Shown here piece by piece: positions 37,935 to 49,049 of a stretch of 64,000 bases of DNA. How positions within the stretch are numbered: position 1 is the stretch's first letter; every line of letters starts with the position of its first letter. The DNA is from Chrysophaeum taylorii. Lineage: Eukaryota; Sar; Pelagophyceae; Pelagomonadales; Pelagomonadaceae. Location: NCBI GenBank assembly GCA_029834535.1, contig JAQMWT010000457.1:1-64000 (forward strand), written 5' to 3'. Both the position numbers and the translations under genes were made by a program. The notes beneath the pieces were generated by a model, which worked only from the letters and a program-made list of their open reading frames with translations, was not told where the DNA came from and did no database searches.

Positions 37935-38294
37935 TAACTAACTAACTAACTTCAGACCTCTCCCGAGCATGGGAGCCGGGCCGGACCGACAGGAGCCACT
38001 CCGGAATCACGGGCCTGTAGACGAGGAGCGCCGAAAGGTCGGTCGGCGGAGAGTGACCATCAAGCTTGTCGCCATGCGACGAGGAGACCGCGATGTGGCT
38101 GACAACCAACTCGTCGATAACCTTCCGTCTTCGCCCCCCGGCCATACCCCGTCCCACTGCGAACGTTCCGGCTGCCAACCGGCCCGCCCGGGAGGCGACT
38201 AGGTGCCAACCTACGCCGGGAGGGCGGATGCCCTCGCAAGGCTCAGGATTCATGAGGCACCGTCCTCCATCGCAACCGTAGTCGGCGATCAGGG
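37935..38294 (-). mobile_element. SINE-like retroelement, copy B (full length)
   Basis: It is nearly identical to copy A over its whole length. In element orientation it begins 'CCCTGATCGCCGAC' at 38294 and ends in (GTTA)4 at 37935. No target duplication is visible, so the flanks have changed or the insertion is older. Confidence 0.78.
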
Positions 38295-38690
38295 TAAGGT
38301 GATGTATCCTCGGGCAACCTCCAAAGTTATCGACGACGCAGTGACTCCTCCTGTCTCACATGATCGTCGAGGCCGAGTGGCCGAGTCATCTCCAGCCCAA
38401 GGTCCGACCAGGCCCAGACCCTAGAAAGTAGATCGTCGTTAAGGAACGCCGCCGCTTACTGCCTTCTCTTCTTCCCCTTTTTAGCCTGCGCACCCCCCAC
38501 GAGCCTGACTCGCTCCGGACCGGTACGAGGGGCGGGGCGGGCGGGCGGGGATGCGCGAAAATAAAAGGCGGGGCGGCGGCGCGCGCTCGGGGGTCAAGGA
38601 ACGTGCTGGCCCCGTAGGTACGTAAATCTACATCTAAAGTTAGGTGTTTATCTACGGTCGTGTGCTGAGGTTGTTCCGGATTCTAGCTTC
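38295..38690. other. Intergenic, GC-box-like runs
   Basis: GGGCGGGGCGGGCGGGCGGG-like runs lie near 38530-38580. No gene is seen. Confidence 0.4.
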
Positions 38691-39372
38691 TTGCCAGATT
38701 GCCAGACTCGTGTGAGGTGGGGTGGTTCTTCCGTCCTTGAACCCCTGCACTTCAGCAACGACGACGTTTTGTTATGGGGAACCGTCGAACGAAATGAAAA
38801 ATTTTCGGTCGTCTCAAGAATCACAAATTTCGGCTTCTCGGCGGACAGCCAGGGGGTTCGGTGTCGGGTCGAATCGCCGTTTGCCCACGTCATGATTAGC
38901 CTCCACGTCGTCGAAAACGTCGTCGTGCTCAACGTCCTCGCCGCGGTCCCGCATCATGCGCGGTCGTCGGCGGCCAATACATCGTCGCGTTTATTGTGTC
39001 AATCCGATGATCGTCGCGGCCGGGGCGCACGTACTCCTCCACTACGTGACCAAAAAGTTGGAATCCAAATGGGAAAACCAACCTCCTTTGACGAAATTTC
39101 GAAACGGCTCGAAGAAGAAGGATTTTCGCCGCTTTTCCGGATGAATTCGACGAAGAAGAAGAAATAAGCTTTAAGATTTTAGCGACGCTTTTCGGCAATA
39201 AACCGAAAAATGCGAGGCTTGGAAACGCAAAATCGACGACGGCGATCTCTTCCACCCACACCATCGCAAAGCCCTCGATCTCCTCCTCCTTGGGATGTCG
39301 CGCCTCAAAGTGGAGCCGGGAGAAGTGCCTGATCGAGAGGGGCCGTTCGTTGCACGAGAAGAAAAGGTGTAA
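38691..39372 (+). pseudogene. Unidentified coding-like region, strand uncertain
   Basis: On the plus strand a 158-codon frame (no ATG) contains 'LLWGTVERNEKFSVVSRI' and 'SLHVVENVVVLNVLAAVP', and coding-like sequence continues in another frame to a stop at 39372 ('LFHPHHRKALDLLLLGMSRL'). The minus strand is also open for over 110 codons ('RHFSRLHFEARHPKEEEIEG'). Short introns could join the pieces, but I could not fix the junctions. I do not recognise the family. Confidence 0.3.
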
Positions 39373-40605
39373 CCGGGATCTACGTAAGACCCTCTTAACT
39401 TAGACTTAAGAAAGAAACTAGATTATCTGGCGGAGGGCTCGGTCTCGCAGGACAGCGGGGTGCGTTAGCCGTGGTATACGTGCGGCGGGGAGAAGATCCC
39501 AGAAGCAAAGAGCGTGGATTGCGCGGGATCCGGAGGTGCGTGTTCCGTCGTCTCTTGAAAATGTGGCCCTGCCTTTGGCGGCGCCAGTGGATATGCCGAT
39601 AGATAGACCCCCAAGTATGGGGTCTTTCCTCGGTGTCGTCCCGAACAAAGCCCACAGGAAGAGAGTAAAATTAGAAAGTGGGACGATGGTGCCTCAGGCA
39701 AGTTCCCGAGAAGTATGATCGTTCGTAGGTTCCGAAAGGGGAACTGGATCGCCGCGAGCGATGTGGGACACGCGGTCGTCCCCGACGCGCAGGAGGGGGG
39801 CGAAGAAGTGGTCGTCGACGGTGGGGCTTTCGACGCCGTCGTTGAGGAGACAGAGGGAGGTGACGTGGCCGTCTTCGGCAGCTTCTCTTGTTTCTCGGCG
39901 ACGGCCCTGGGACTGGTTCTCGGGCCTTGGAGGACGCGGCAGTCGCGGCGACCCGCGAAAACCACCACAGCTCGTAATGAGCGTTATCGAGCGATTAGCC
40001 CGTGAGGAAGCCGTGGGATGCGACGACAATGGGATTGTAGGGATCGAGAGGTCGGCGGCAACATAAACGTAAGTTCCGTGCCTTGACCAGCGAAGAACGC
40101 TCTGCGCAGTGTGCGAGGAGCTCTGAGCTCAGAGGAGCTCGATGGCAAGGAGGCGTCAGGCGCTGGCAAGGAGGCGTCAGGCGCTGGCCTCGACGAGTAA
40201 GCAGCCGCCGAGTTCATGCGCTTTCTGCGAGTGGGTGCGCTTAGAGCAACTGGATCCTAGATATCGCGACATAAAACGGCCGCCCCGAACACCACATCGG
40301 GATCACGTCCTGGCCAACGGCGGGAGGCACGGAAGCGGTTCCGCTGGAATAGCGCGTCACAGCCAAGCTCGACAAGCACGAGGTGCAAGAGCAGGGCCGC
40401 ATGTCGAGCTCACTCGCGCCAGGGGCCTTCCTGAGCGCGCATACCGCCAGCACTTTCCTAACATTAAAATTTAAAATTTATTGATAACCCCTTGATTTTA
40501 AGACTTCAAGCACGAGGTAGAGCTCGTGCTTCAAGCAAACAGTAGAGTTCGGTTGAACTATCAAAACCCTTGAAAGCCAGAGAACAACTCTTAGAGCCAA
40601 TCAAG
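39373..40605. other. Upstream region of the repeat-protein gene
   Basis: It holds unidentified short frames and a 21-bp tandem duplication near 40144-40185. AT-rich sequence at 40460-40500 lies about 110 bp before the ATG at 40606. Confidence 0.4.
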
Positions 40606-43600
40606 ATGCTGTGCCTGATCGCGCTCCTGTTCACGCAAGTGGTCGCGCGCGGGGTGCGCGGCGCGCTCCCGCTCTCCGCTCCGAGCGGGAGCTACTCAGG
40701 CTCGGTGACCGTGCTGGGTGAGACAGTGTCGGGCACCGTCAAGATCGAGTCCTCGACTTCCGCCGACCTCTCGCTCAGCGGCGCCGGCGTCGAAATCAGC
40801 TGCTCTGACGAGGCATACCACATGGAGGGCTCCGACATCGTCCTCGACAACATCGATGTCGATGGCGACTGCGTGCACGATGCTCTAGACGAGTATGATG
40901 TGACCTTGGAGTCAGCGGTGTATGACTCTGATGCGGACACCATCACGCTCTCGGTCAAGTACTTGTTCATGAACCTCGACATCGTCCTCACCCAGGACAC
41001 ATCGGTGCCTAAGCTCGCGATCCCACTCCCCCTCTCCTCTCCGAGCGGGAGCTACTCGGGCTCGGTGACCGTGCTGGGTGAGACAGTGTCGGGCACCGTC
41101 AAGATCGAGTCCTCGACTTCCGCCGACCTCTCGCTCAGCGGCGCCGGCGTCGAAATCAGCTGCTCTGACGAGGCATACCACATGGAGGGCTCCGACATCG
41201 TCCTCGACAACATCGATGTCGATGGTGACTGCGTGCACGATGCGCTAGACGAGTATGATGTGACCTTGGAGTCAGCGGTGTATGACTCTGATGCGGACAC
41301 CATCACGCTCTCGGTCAAGTACTTGTTCATGAACCTCGACATCGTCCTCACCCAGGACACATCGGTGCCTAAGCTCGCGATCCCACTCCCCCTCTCCTCT
41401 CCGAGCGGGAGCTACTCGGGCTCGGTGACCGTGCTGGGTGAGACAGTGTCGGGCACCGTCAAGATCGAGTCCTCGACTTCCGCCGACCTCTCGCTCAGCG
41501 GCGCCGGCGTCGAAATCAGCTGCTCTGACGAGGCATACCACATGGAGGGCTCCGACATCGTCCTCGACAACATCGATGTCGATGGTGACTGCGTGCACGA
41601 TGCGCTAGACGAGTATGATGTGACCTTAGAGTCTGCGGTGTATGACTCTGATGCGGACACCATCACGCTCTCGGTCAAGTACTTGTTCATGAACCTCGAC
41701 ATCGTCCTCACCCAGGACACATCGGTGCCTAAGCTCGCGATCCCACTCCCCTCTCCTCTCCGAGCGTGAGCTACTCGGGCTCGGTGACCGTGCTGGGTGA
41801 GACAGTGTCGGGCACCGTCAAGATCGAGTCCTCGACTTCCGCCGACCTCTCGCTCAGCGGCGCCGGCGTCGAAATCAGCTGCTCTGACGAGGCATACCAC
41901 ATGGAGGGCTCGACATCGTCCTCGACAACATCGATGTCGATGGCGACTGCGTGCACGATGCTCTAGACGAGTATGATGTGACCTTAGAGTCTGCGGTGTA
42001 TGACTCTGATGCGGACACCATCACGCTCTCGGTCAAGTACTTGTTCATGAACCTCGACATCGTCCTCACCCAGGACACATCGGTGCCTAAGCTCGCGATC
42101 CCACTCCCCTCTCCTCTCCGAGCGGGAGCTACTCGGGCTCGGTGACCGTGCTGGGTGAGACAGTGTCGGGCACCGTCAAGATCGAGTCCTCGACTTCCGC
42201 CGACCTCTCGCTCAGCGGCGCCGGCGTCGAAATCAGCTGCTCTGACGAGGCATACCACATGGAGGGCTCCGACATCGTCCTCGACAACATCGATGTCGAT
42301 GGTGACTGCGTGCACGATGCGCTAGACGAGTATGATGTGACCTTGGAGTCAGCGGTGTATGACTCTGATGCGGACACCATCACGCTCTCGGTCAAGTACT
42401 TGTTCATGAACCTCGACATCGTCCTCACCCAGGACACATCGGTGCCTAAGCTCGCGATCCCACTCCCCCTCTCCTCTCCGAGCGGGAGCTACTCGGGCTC
42501 GGTGACCGTGCTGGGTGAGACAGTGTCGGGCACCGTCAAGATCGAGTCCTCGACTTCCGCCGACCTCTCGCTCAGCGGCGCCGGCGTCGAAATCAGCTGC
42601 TCTGACGAGGCATACCACATGGAGGGCTCCGACATCGTCCTCGACAACATCGATGTCGATGGTGACTGCGTGCACGATGCGCTAGACGAGTATGATGTGA
42701 CCTTAGAGTCTGCGGTGTATGACTCTGATGCGGACACCATCACGCTCTCGGTCAAGTACTTGTTCATGAACCTCGACATCGTCCTCACCCAGGACACATC
42801 GGTGCCTAAGCTCGCGATCCCACTCCCCCTCTCCTCTCCGAGCGGGAGCTACTCGGGCTCGGTGACCGTGCTGGGTGAGACAGTGTCGGGCACCGTCAAG
42901 ATCGAGTCCTCGACTTCCGCCGACCTCTCGCTCAGCGGCGCCGGCGTCGAAATCAGCTGCTCTGACGAGGCATACCACATGGAGGGCTCCGACATCGTCC
43001 TCGACAACATCGATGTCGATGGCGACTGCGTGCACGATGCTCTAGACGAGTATGATGTGACCTTAGAGTCTGCGGTGTATGACTCTGATGCGGACACCAT
43101 CACGCTCTCGGTCAAGTACTTGTTCATGAACCTCGACATCGTCCTCACCCAGGACACATCGGTGCCTAAGCTCGCGATCCCACTCCCCCTCTCCTCTCCG
43201 AGCGGGAGCTACTCGGGCTCGGTGACCGTGCTGGGTGAGACAGTGTCGGGCACCGTCAAGATCGAGTCCTCGACTTCCGCCGACCTCTCGCTCAGCGGCG
43301 CCGGCGTCGAAATCAGCTGCTCTGACGAGGCATACCACATGGAGGGCTCCGACATCGTCCTCGACAACATCGATGTCGATGGTGACTGCGTGCACGATGC
43401 GCTAGACGAGTATGATGTGACCTTGGAGTCAGCGGTGTATGACTCTGATGCGGACACCATCACGCTCTCGGTCAAGTACTTGTTCATGAACCTCGAAATC
43501 GTCCTCACCCAGGACACCTCGATGGCCAAGCTTGCACTGATGATGCTGGCTCGAGCTGGCGCGTCGCCGTCGGGAGTCTACGAGGGTACGAAGACTATCC

Positions 43601-43980
43601 TTGGCGTCTCGGTGACATGCGAGATCGACGTCACGAACAGCACATCCATTGCTTTCAGCATCTCTGGCCCCATTTCTCTCTCCTGCCCCAACGAGCCCTA
43701 CACCCTCGACGGTACCGCCATCACGCTCACCAACGTTGACCAGGATGGCGATTGCGTGCACGATGCTCTCCAGGAAGAGGACTGCACCCTGGACTCCCTT
43801 ACCTACGACGCCTCTACCGACTCTATCGCGGTCGTGGTCAAGTACGGCAGGATCGGCATCACGATCGACGTCGACCACCAGGCAGCAGCAGCAGCAGCAG
43901 CAGTAGCAGCTTTCAACAAAAAACCCGCGTTCCTGCGCACCCCCCACCATTCGGTGACGCTCACCACCCGAGTTGCGTGA
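40606..43980 (+). CDS. Secreted tandem-repeat protein (eight near-identical 120-residue units plus one divergent unit)
   Basis: The start is the ATG at 40606. 'MLCLIALLFTQVVARGVRG' is a signal peptide. Repeats then follow, each beginning 'PSGSYSGSVTVLGETVSGTV'. Each repeat has a Ser/Thr-rich beta pattern, two conserved cysteines ('EISCSDEAYH' and 'VDGDCVHDALDEYD') and 'SDADTITLSVKYLFMNLDI'. A ninth, diverged unit keeps 'DGDCVHDAL' and ends in an Ala run and a basic tail. Unit 4 carries three separate 1-bp deletions (one at the end of unit 3, two in unit 4) that together restore frame, but a TGA at about 41767 interrupts. The product is therefore either a broken gene or an assembly error in a hard repeat. 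The Asp-rich DxDGDC loop may bind calcium. I cannot name the family; a cell-surface or matrix role is inferred. Confidence 0.7.
40681..43557 (+). repeat. Coding tandem array, 360-bp unit x8
   Basis: Units start at 40681, 41041, 41401, 41760, 42118, 42478, 42838 and 43198. Units 3 and 4 are 359 and 358 bp; the others are 360 bp. Marker variants (GGC/GGT, GCT/GCG, TTG/TTA, TCA/TCT) are all synonymous and repeat with a three-unit period from unit 2 onward. Confidence 0.95.
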
Positions 43981-44211
43981 ATTTTCGTCGTCGACCTTCT
44001 TTCCATACAACAAAGGTGCTCGCGATTCCGCACGAAGGCGGGTCCCTCCTACACTCCCTAAGTAGTAGTATATGTCGGATATATAAATAAATGCCCTCGA
44101 ACCACCACTACCACCACCACCACCACCACAAAGATTTTTTTTCCTTCTTTTTACATGCAGTATTCTTCCTTCTTCTTGTTGTTCTTAGATTGGTGGGATG
44201 CGGGAAGAGGT
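43981..44211. other. Short convergent 3' region
   Basis: It lies between the ends of the repeat-protein gene (+) and methionine aminopeptidase (-). A (CCA)n tract at about 44101-44130 and an AT-rich stretch near 44070-44092 are present. Confidence 0.5.
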
Positions 44212-45438
44212 TCATAATCGTAGCTGCTTTTTGAGGTCCCAGAGCATGGTCGGTTCGTTTTGGCGCATGGTGAGGATCTCGTAGCCGTCCTCGGTAACGA
44301 GGAAGGTGTGCTCGAACTGCGCCGATCGCTTTCCGTCGACGGTGACCGCAGTCCACTGGTCGGGCCAGGTGCGGTCGCGGTAGGTGCCGAGGTTGATCAT
44401 GGGTTCGATGGTAAAGACGTGACCAGGTTTCATGATGCCGGTCGCCTTGTTCTTGGCGTAGTGGGGGACGTTGGGGGCCGTGTGAAAGAGGTCCCCAATG
44501 CCGTGGCCGCAGTAGGTCCGGACGACGCTGCAGGCGTTGGCACGAGCGACGCGCGATATCGCGGCACCGACGTCGCGGTACCACGTTCCGGGTTTGATGA
44601 TCGCGGCGCCAGCCTCGAGGCATTCGAACGCGGTCTTGACCAAGCGCAAAGAGTCGATGTCGGGAGTTCCAATAAAGTATGTTTCGTTCAAGTCGCCGTG
44701 GACCCCGTCCTTGAAGACGGAGACGTCGATATTGAGGATGTCACCGTCCTCGAGCTCTCGCATATCGGGTATGCCGTGGCAGACGACCTCGTTCACCGAC
44801 GTGCACACCGAGCACGGAAAATTGTAGTAGTTGAGGGGAGATGGGTAGGCCCCGCGTTCGACCGTCGCCTCGTAGCAAACGCGGTCGATTTCGGCAGTAG
44901 TCACGCCCACCCTCGCGGCGCGGCCGCATTCGTCCAGCACCTCCCGCCCCACGCGACACGCCTCGCGGATCAACCCTATTTCCCGTTCCGAGTATACCTT
45001 GATCCCGTGGGTCCGCTTCTCCTGCTGCTCGGACACGGGCTGACCCGTTTTCCAGTAGTCGGGCCGCGCGATGCTCGACGGAAGGCTCTCGAGCCTCGCC
45101 CTCGCCGCCGGCCCTCGGGCAAAAGGCCGCAACGAACCCGTCCAATCGCCGTACCCGTTGAACGCCTCCGGCATGCGCTTCTCCAAAGCCACGGGGTGCG
45201 CCTTCTCCCACTCGTCGATCAACGCACCCCACGGCCGGTGTTTCTTCTTGTGCTCCGCCCAGTGACTCTTGAAGCATTCTTGAGTGCAGTAAAAGTCCAC
45301 GCCCGGCGAATCCTCGAACCCCAACGGCTCGCGCTGCTTGAGCTTCACGCAGCTCGGACACGCCATCGTCGCCCCCGTGCTCGGGCACGCGGGCGTCGTG
45401 CATCGCCGGATATGTCTGCCATTATCGATGGCAGCCAT
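44212..45438 (-). CDS. MAP1: Methionine aminopeptidase type 1 with N-terminal zinc finger
   Basis: This 408-residue cytosolic-type enzyme starts at ATG 45438. Residues 13-67 carry the C6H2 (MYND-like) zinc finger of eukaryotic MetAP1 (Cys13, 18, 27, 30, 51, 55 and His59, 63), which docks the enzyme to ribosomes. The catalytic pita-bread domain spans about 145-400. Its five metal ligands are Asp238 ('NIDVS'), Asp249 ('GDLNET'), His312 ('GHGIG'), Glu345 ('TIEPM') and Glu376 ('FEHTF'), with substrate-side His221. It removes the initiator methionine from nascent chains. Length and motif order match plant and animal MetAP1. It lies 93 bp downstream of the sulfotransferase gene on the same strand; no functional link is implied. 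Confidence 0.96.
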   Translation of the reverse strand: MAAIDNGRHIRRCTTPACPSTGATMACPSCVKLKQREPLGFEDSPGVDFYCTQECFKSHWAEHKKKHRPWGALIDEWEKAHPVALEKRMPEAFNGYGDWTGSLRPFARGPAARARLESLPSSIARPDYWKTGQPVSEQQEKRTHGIKVYSEREIGLIREACRVGREVLDECGRAARVGVTTAEIDRVCYEATVERGAYPSPLNYYNFPCSVCTSVNEVVCHGIPDMRELEDGDILNIDVSVFKDGVHGDLNETYFIGTPDIDSLRLVKTAFECLEAGAAIIKPGTWYRDVGAAISRVARANACSVVRTYCGHGIGDLFHTAPNVPHYAKNKATGIMKPGHVFTIEPMINLGTYRDRTWPDQWTAVTVDGKRSAQFEHTFLVTEDGYEILTMRQNEPTMLWDLKKQLRL

Positions 45439-45531
45439 TGCTCTCCACGACGACGACGACGACGACGCAGATTCCTCCTACGGCGAACCCTCCGCGACCG
45501 TTGGTGGGAACACCGCGTCAACAACAACGGA

Positions 45532-46494
45532 TCAATAAAAAGTTCTGGGGCGCTGTTGTTTCCAGGCTTGAAGGTCGCGCTTGACATAATTCCAGAGGGT
45601 GTAGTCCGCGCGTGCCGTGCGAGGATAATAATCATTCTGGAGTGCCTCGACTTGCTGCTGCACATGGCTCGGCTCCTTCTCGAGTTGAGAGGTCCGGTGG
45701 ACTCGGCGAATGGTCGCGCGGTCTTGTTGTTGTTGTTGTTGTTGTTGTTGAACATGCTCCCTCGCCGCATCCTCGGAACTCGGGAAAATATCCGGATACG
45801 CGTCGTGGAACCTGTCGAGCGTCGCGGGCAAGTCCTCCAAGACGCCAGCGACGTAACAGTCATCGAGGTGTCGCCTGGCGAGGGCAAGCGCCGTCTGCTC
45901 GCTCGCGCACTCGGGACCGTAGCCGCAGAGCTGCGCCGTCTGCATGTTGTGCAGCACAAAGCTCCCGTTGCACGCCTGGAGAAACCGCACTGGATCTGAA
46001 TACAGAGCTTTAAACCGCTTTCTTCGCACGTTCTCGTAGAACAGCGAAACCATGCGAGAAAAGGGCTCGCGGAGCACGGCCGCGTACTTGCAGGGCGTCG
46101 CGGCGGCGGCGTGGAGCCCAAAGGCCGTGTGCGGCGTGAAAAGCGCGTAAGTCGTCGCGAGGCCCGACCGAAGGACTTCGAGAAGCTGGTCGGCGAACAT
46201 TGGCGCGCCCCCGCGTGGGCCAAAGGTCCTAACCCCGGGCTTTATGAGCGACCGCATTGTCGTGCTGCCAGTCTTGGGTATTCTAGTGTAGTAGAGGACC
46301 GTGCGGTTAATTTCAAAGTTTGTTGTGTCATTCGGAAGCGGCCACGAGACAAAGAATATATCTTCGATCACGGGGAGCACGCACTCTCCCTCCTCCCTCG
46401 GTAGAAAATTTTCGAGGCCGCCGACGCCGCCCTCGATCTGGAGGCTGCTCGAGGCGAGCACGAAGGCGCTCGTCGTCAAAGCGAACCTCAACAT
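45532..46494 (-). CDS. Sulfotransferase-family (Sulfotransfer_2-like) secretory protein
   Basis: This 320-residue protein starts at ATG 46494. The N-terminal 20 residues ('MLRFALTTSAFVLASSSLQ') form a signal peptide or anchor. 'YYTRIPKTGSTTMRSLI' (68-84) is the 5'-phosphosulfate loop for PAPS. 'AAVLREPFSRMVSLFYE' (138-154) is the 3'-phosphate loop with the Arg-x5-Ser pattern. It resembles Golgi carbohydrate sulfotransferases of the heparan 2-O/chondroitin class, which move sulfate from PAPS to sugar hydroxyls. Residues about 250-258 are a glutamine run encoded mostly by CAA. The acceptor is unknown. The C-terminal third is weakly conserved. Confidence 0.82.
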   Translation of the reverse strand: MLRFALTTSAFVLASSSLQIEGGVGGLENFLPREEGECVLPVIEDIFFVSWPLPNDTTNFEINRTVLYYTRIPKTGSTTMRSLIKPGVRTFGPRGGAPMFADQLLEVLRSGLATTYALFTPHTAFGLHAAAATPCKYAAVLREPFSRMVSLFYENVRRKRFKALYSDPVRFLQACNGSFVLHNMQTAQLCGYGPECASEQTALALARRHLDDCYVAGVLEDLPATLDRFHDAYPDIFPSSEDAAREHVQQQQQQQQQDRATIRRVHRTSQLEKEPSHVQQQVEALQNDYYPRTARADYTLWNYVKRDLQAWKQQRPRTFY

Positions 46495-49049
46495 ACGACT
46501 GTGGCAAAGTCACGAGAATGCGAACCCGTCATCTAGGGTGAAGGAGTAATTACTCTGGGTTAGTTAAGGGTAGGTCGGGCGTTGAATTCTAGGGGACGGC
46601 CAAGCGCGAGCTTGTAACCGTCCGGGCGCCCCCAAGGACCCAGCGCCCGGGAAACTTGTGATCTAGGGTTGACCGCCTCGATAATCTAACGGTGTCCTCG
46701 CGATCATTCGAAAATCAGATTGATGACTTCGTTTACTTTTTCTTCGTCTTCTTCTGAATGGATTTCTAGTCAGCGCGCACTCATCGTTCATAGGCAAGTG
46801 TCTTGCGAGGCGCTTTGCCCTTGCACCACTAGCCCGCGACTACCGCGGCGTCGTGCCTTAATGGACCGTGAGGACCTCCAGAACCTCCTCGGCACGCGAG
46901 AACGACGCGCCAGCGCACGCGGAAACAACAACAGCAGCCTCGACAGCATTAATCGAAGGGCTTGAGGCGCCGTAGGACCATTTCCCAGAACCTTCAGCCC
47001 CGATTGAAAAGTCGGCGCACAGCCAAAGCTCGACAGCGTGATCGCGGGAGTAGTTCGCGTGCGAGGATCCCGTTGGCGGCGCGGCACTTGTCGGCCCTGA
47101 AGGAGTGGTGGTGAACACGTGCTTGCGCGCCGCCAGTCACGCCGCAACACACCTGGTTGTGTCCTCTGAGTGTGGACAGAGCCAGCTACCTCACGATGTG
47201 ACATCGCTTCAGTCCTCAGAGTATTATTGAATTCGTCGTCGCAGGCGGTCTCGAAGGCTCGTTGACCTGGTTTTGGAATAATGTCGACGTTGGTCGTCGA
47301 AGACTCGGCTGCGTCGAGGCAAGCGGTTCTTGGTGGCCTGGTCGGAGAATGATCCTCGCTGCTGCCACTGAGACCAAGTTTGGTGGGGAGTCGCTAGTCG
47401 TCGAAGCAGGCAAACTAGCCATACGTAGAGTGTAAACTCTACCGCGTCGTCGCGACGCTGGAGCGAGCCGCCGAGTCAAGAGCTGCGGCCAAAATCTCGG
47501 TATGTCCTGGCACACAGTGCCGCCAACATTCTCCGGGATCTCGCGAAGGCAATCCTAAGCGTCCTAGTCGACCCGGCCGCTCCAGCCTTCACGCTCAGGC
47601 CAACGGCGACGGGTCCCAGGCGGCTGCTCTTCAGCGCGACAGATGGCCCGGCTATCGACCGATGATACCCGTCGGATCGTGACGTTCTCATACAAATTGT
47701 ATGAGGGATCGCTTTTCCACATATTTCATCAGCTCGCTGCCGCTTATGCACCTTCTCACGCGAAAACTGCTGCTGGGTGGAGATGTGCGCAATGCACTGG
47801 ATATCCACCATCGTCGTGCCAGGGCCCCATGGGGAACCGCATTCTAGGCACCGACGTGTCTCTTGACACACACACACGGTCGCCTTCTCCTCCCCTGCAG
47901 CCGCGGCGTCAATCGGGCCTCGGCGCGAACAGTCTGGCGTGGAGTATCGTTGCCACCCACTGTGTTTTGACGGCGCCAAGCCATGTGTCCGAGGTCTACG
48001 GCATCATTTTCGACTTTTTCGCTCTTGCCGTCCGCTACGGACTCTACAGCCTTGACCTTGCCGAGCACTATGTCGTTCTCGTCATGCTCTACCTCGAGCA
48101 CCTCTCCGATACCAAGGTCCGATACCAAAGCCCTCGCCTGGAGCACCAGGAATGCGGCCGAAGCCCACCACCCCACCAATCCTCCTGTCGACAAGCGCGC
48201 TGCGCGAGCTACGGCGACTACGCGAGTCACGCTCGCGATATCGACAAGGTTCTCTGGACCGCGGGCGCACTGCATCACGGGCCCTGTCCAGCAGCACTTG
48301 CGGATACCGTTAATGGCCTCGTCTTCAGCATGGTCGGCGCTGGTTTGTCACCTTCTAGCTGCGGCGTCCTCTTGGTGGGGTTTGCTCGACTTTGCTTACG
48401 CAGCTTGGGTACGCGCGTCTTTCGCGTGAATATGTGCGCGCGAACGTCGGCCCTATACCATTGCTTCTTATCCGGAGATATCTGGATCTGTGCAAGTGTC
48501 TCATGGCATGTGCTATGTAGGCTAAGTTCACCTCATGGTGCGATTAGCTCCGAAGCAGCGTGAACTCTGCAGCCTGAGGGTCTGTCGCTCCTGATCACGC
48601 GTTTTGTTCTTATGGCCGCTTAGTCTCTTCACCATCTTTCGGCAAAATGCCCACACCCCACTGTTATCATGGTGCGACAGAGCTAAGTAGCTAGTTTTCT
48701 GCTTCATCATCTTGTACTACTCACGACGAGCACAGCATTGCGGGACTGGTCAACTTCTCGTCTCTTTGCTCATCAGACTTCCTTTGTGCTTGGATTGGTT
48801 CCACAACGTTCTTCTGCTACCCCCTTGCCGATGGTTCTGGCGCTGCTTAAAATTTCGCGCGCGGTTGATTGTCGGCAGAGGAGGGTTTTTAATCTCGACT
48901 GCAAAGCGTGGGGGGAGTGCTCGTGGGTGCCATCCTTGTTGCTGGCGCCGTTGACGCTGATGACATGTGGTTAGCTTGCGTTGTCACGACAATGTAAGGA
49001 CATTTTGCTGCCTTGGTCGGAACACGAAATGAGGGCGGCCTGTTTAGGG
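46495..49049. other. Gene-poor region with no identified gene
   Basis: The longest open frame (47643-48563, plus, 306 codons) has no recognisable domain and competing open frames on both strands. It could be an old transposon fragment. (CA)n occurs near 47868-47878. I see no RNA gene. Confidence 0.35.

Noticed and set aside
40681-43557. Regular repeats considered as a CRISPR array or satellite
   Set aside because: Units are 360 bp with no spacers, stay in a reading frame behind a signal peptide and differ only by silent changes. It is a coding tandem repeat.
44260-45999. 579-codon plus-strand frame across the MetAP1 and sulfotransferase genes
   Set aside because: It covers two well-supported minus-strand genes and has no domain of its own.
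47643-48563. 306-codon plus-strand frame in the gene-poor region
   Set aside because: Open frames of similar length overlap it in other frames and on the other strand. No domain, signal or family is recognisable, so it is not called as a gene.
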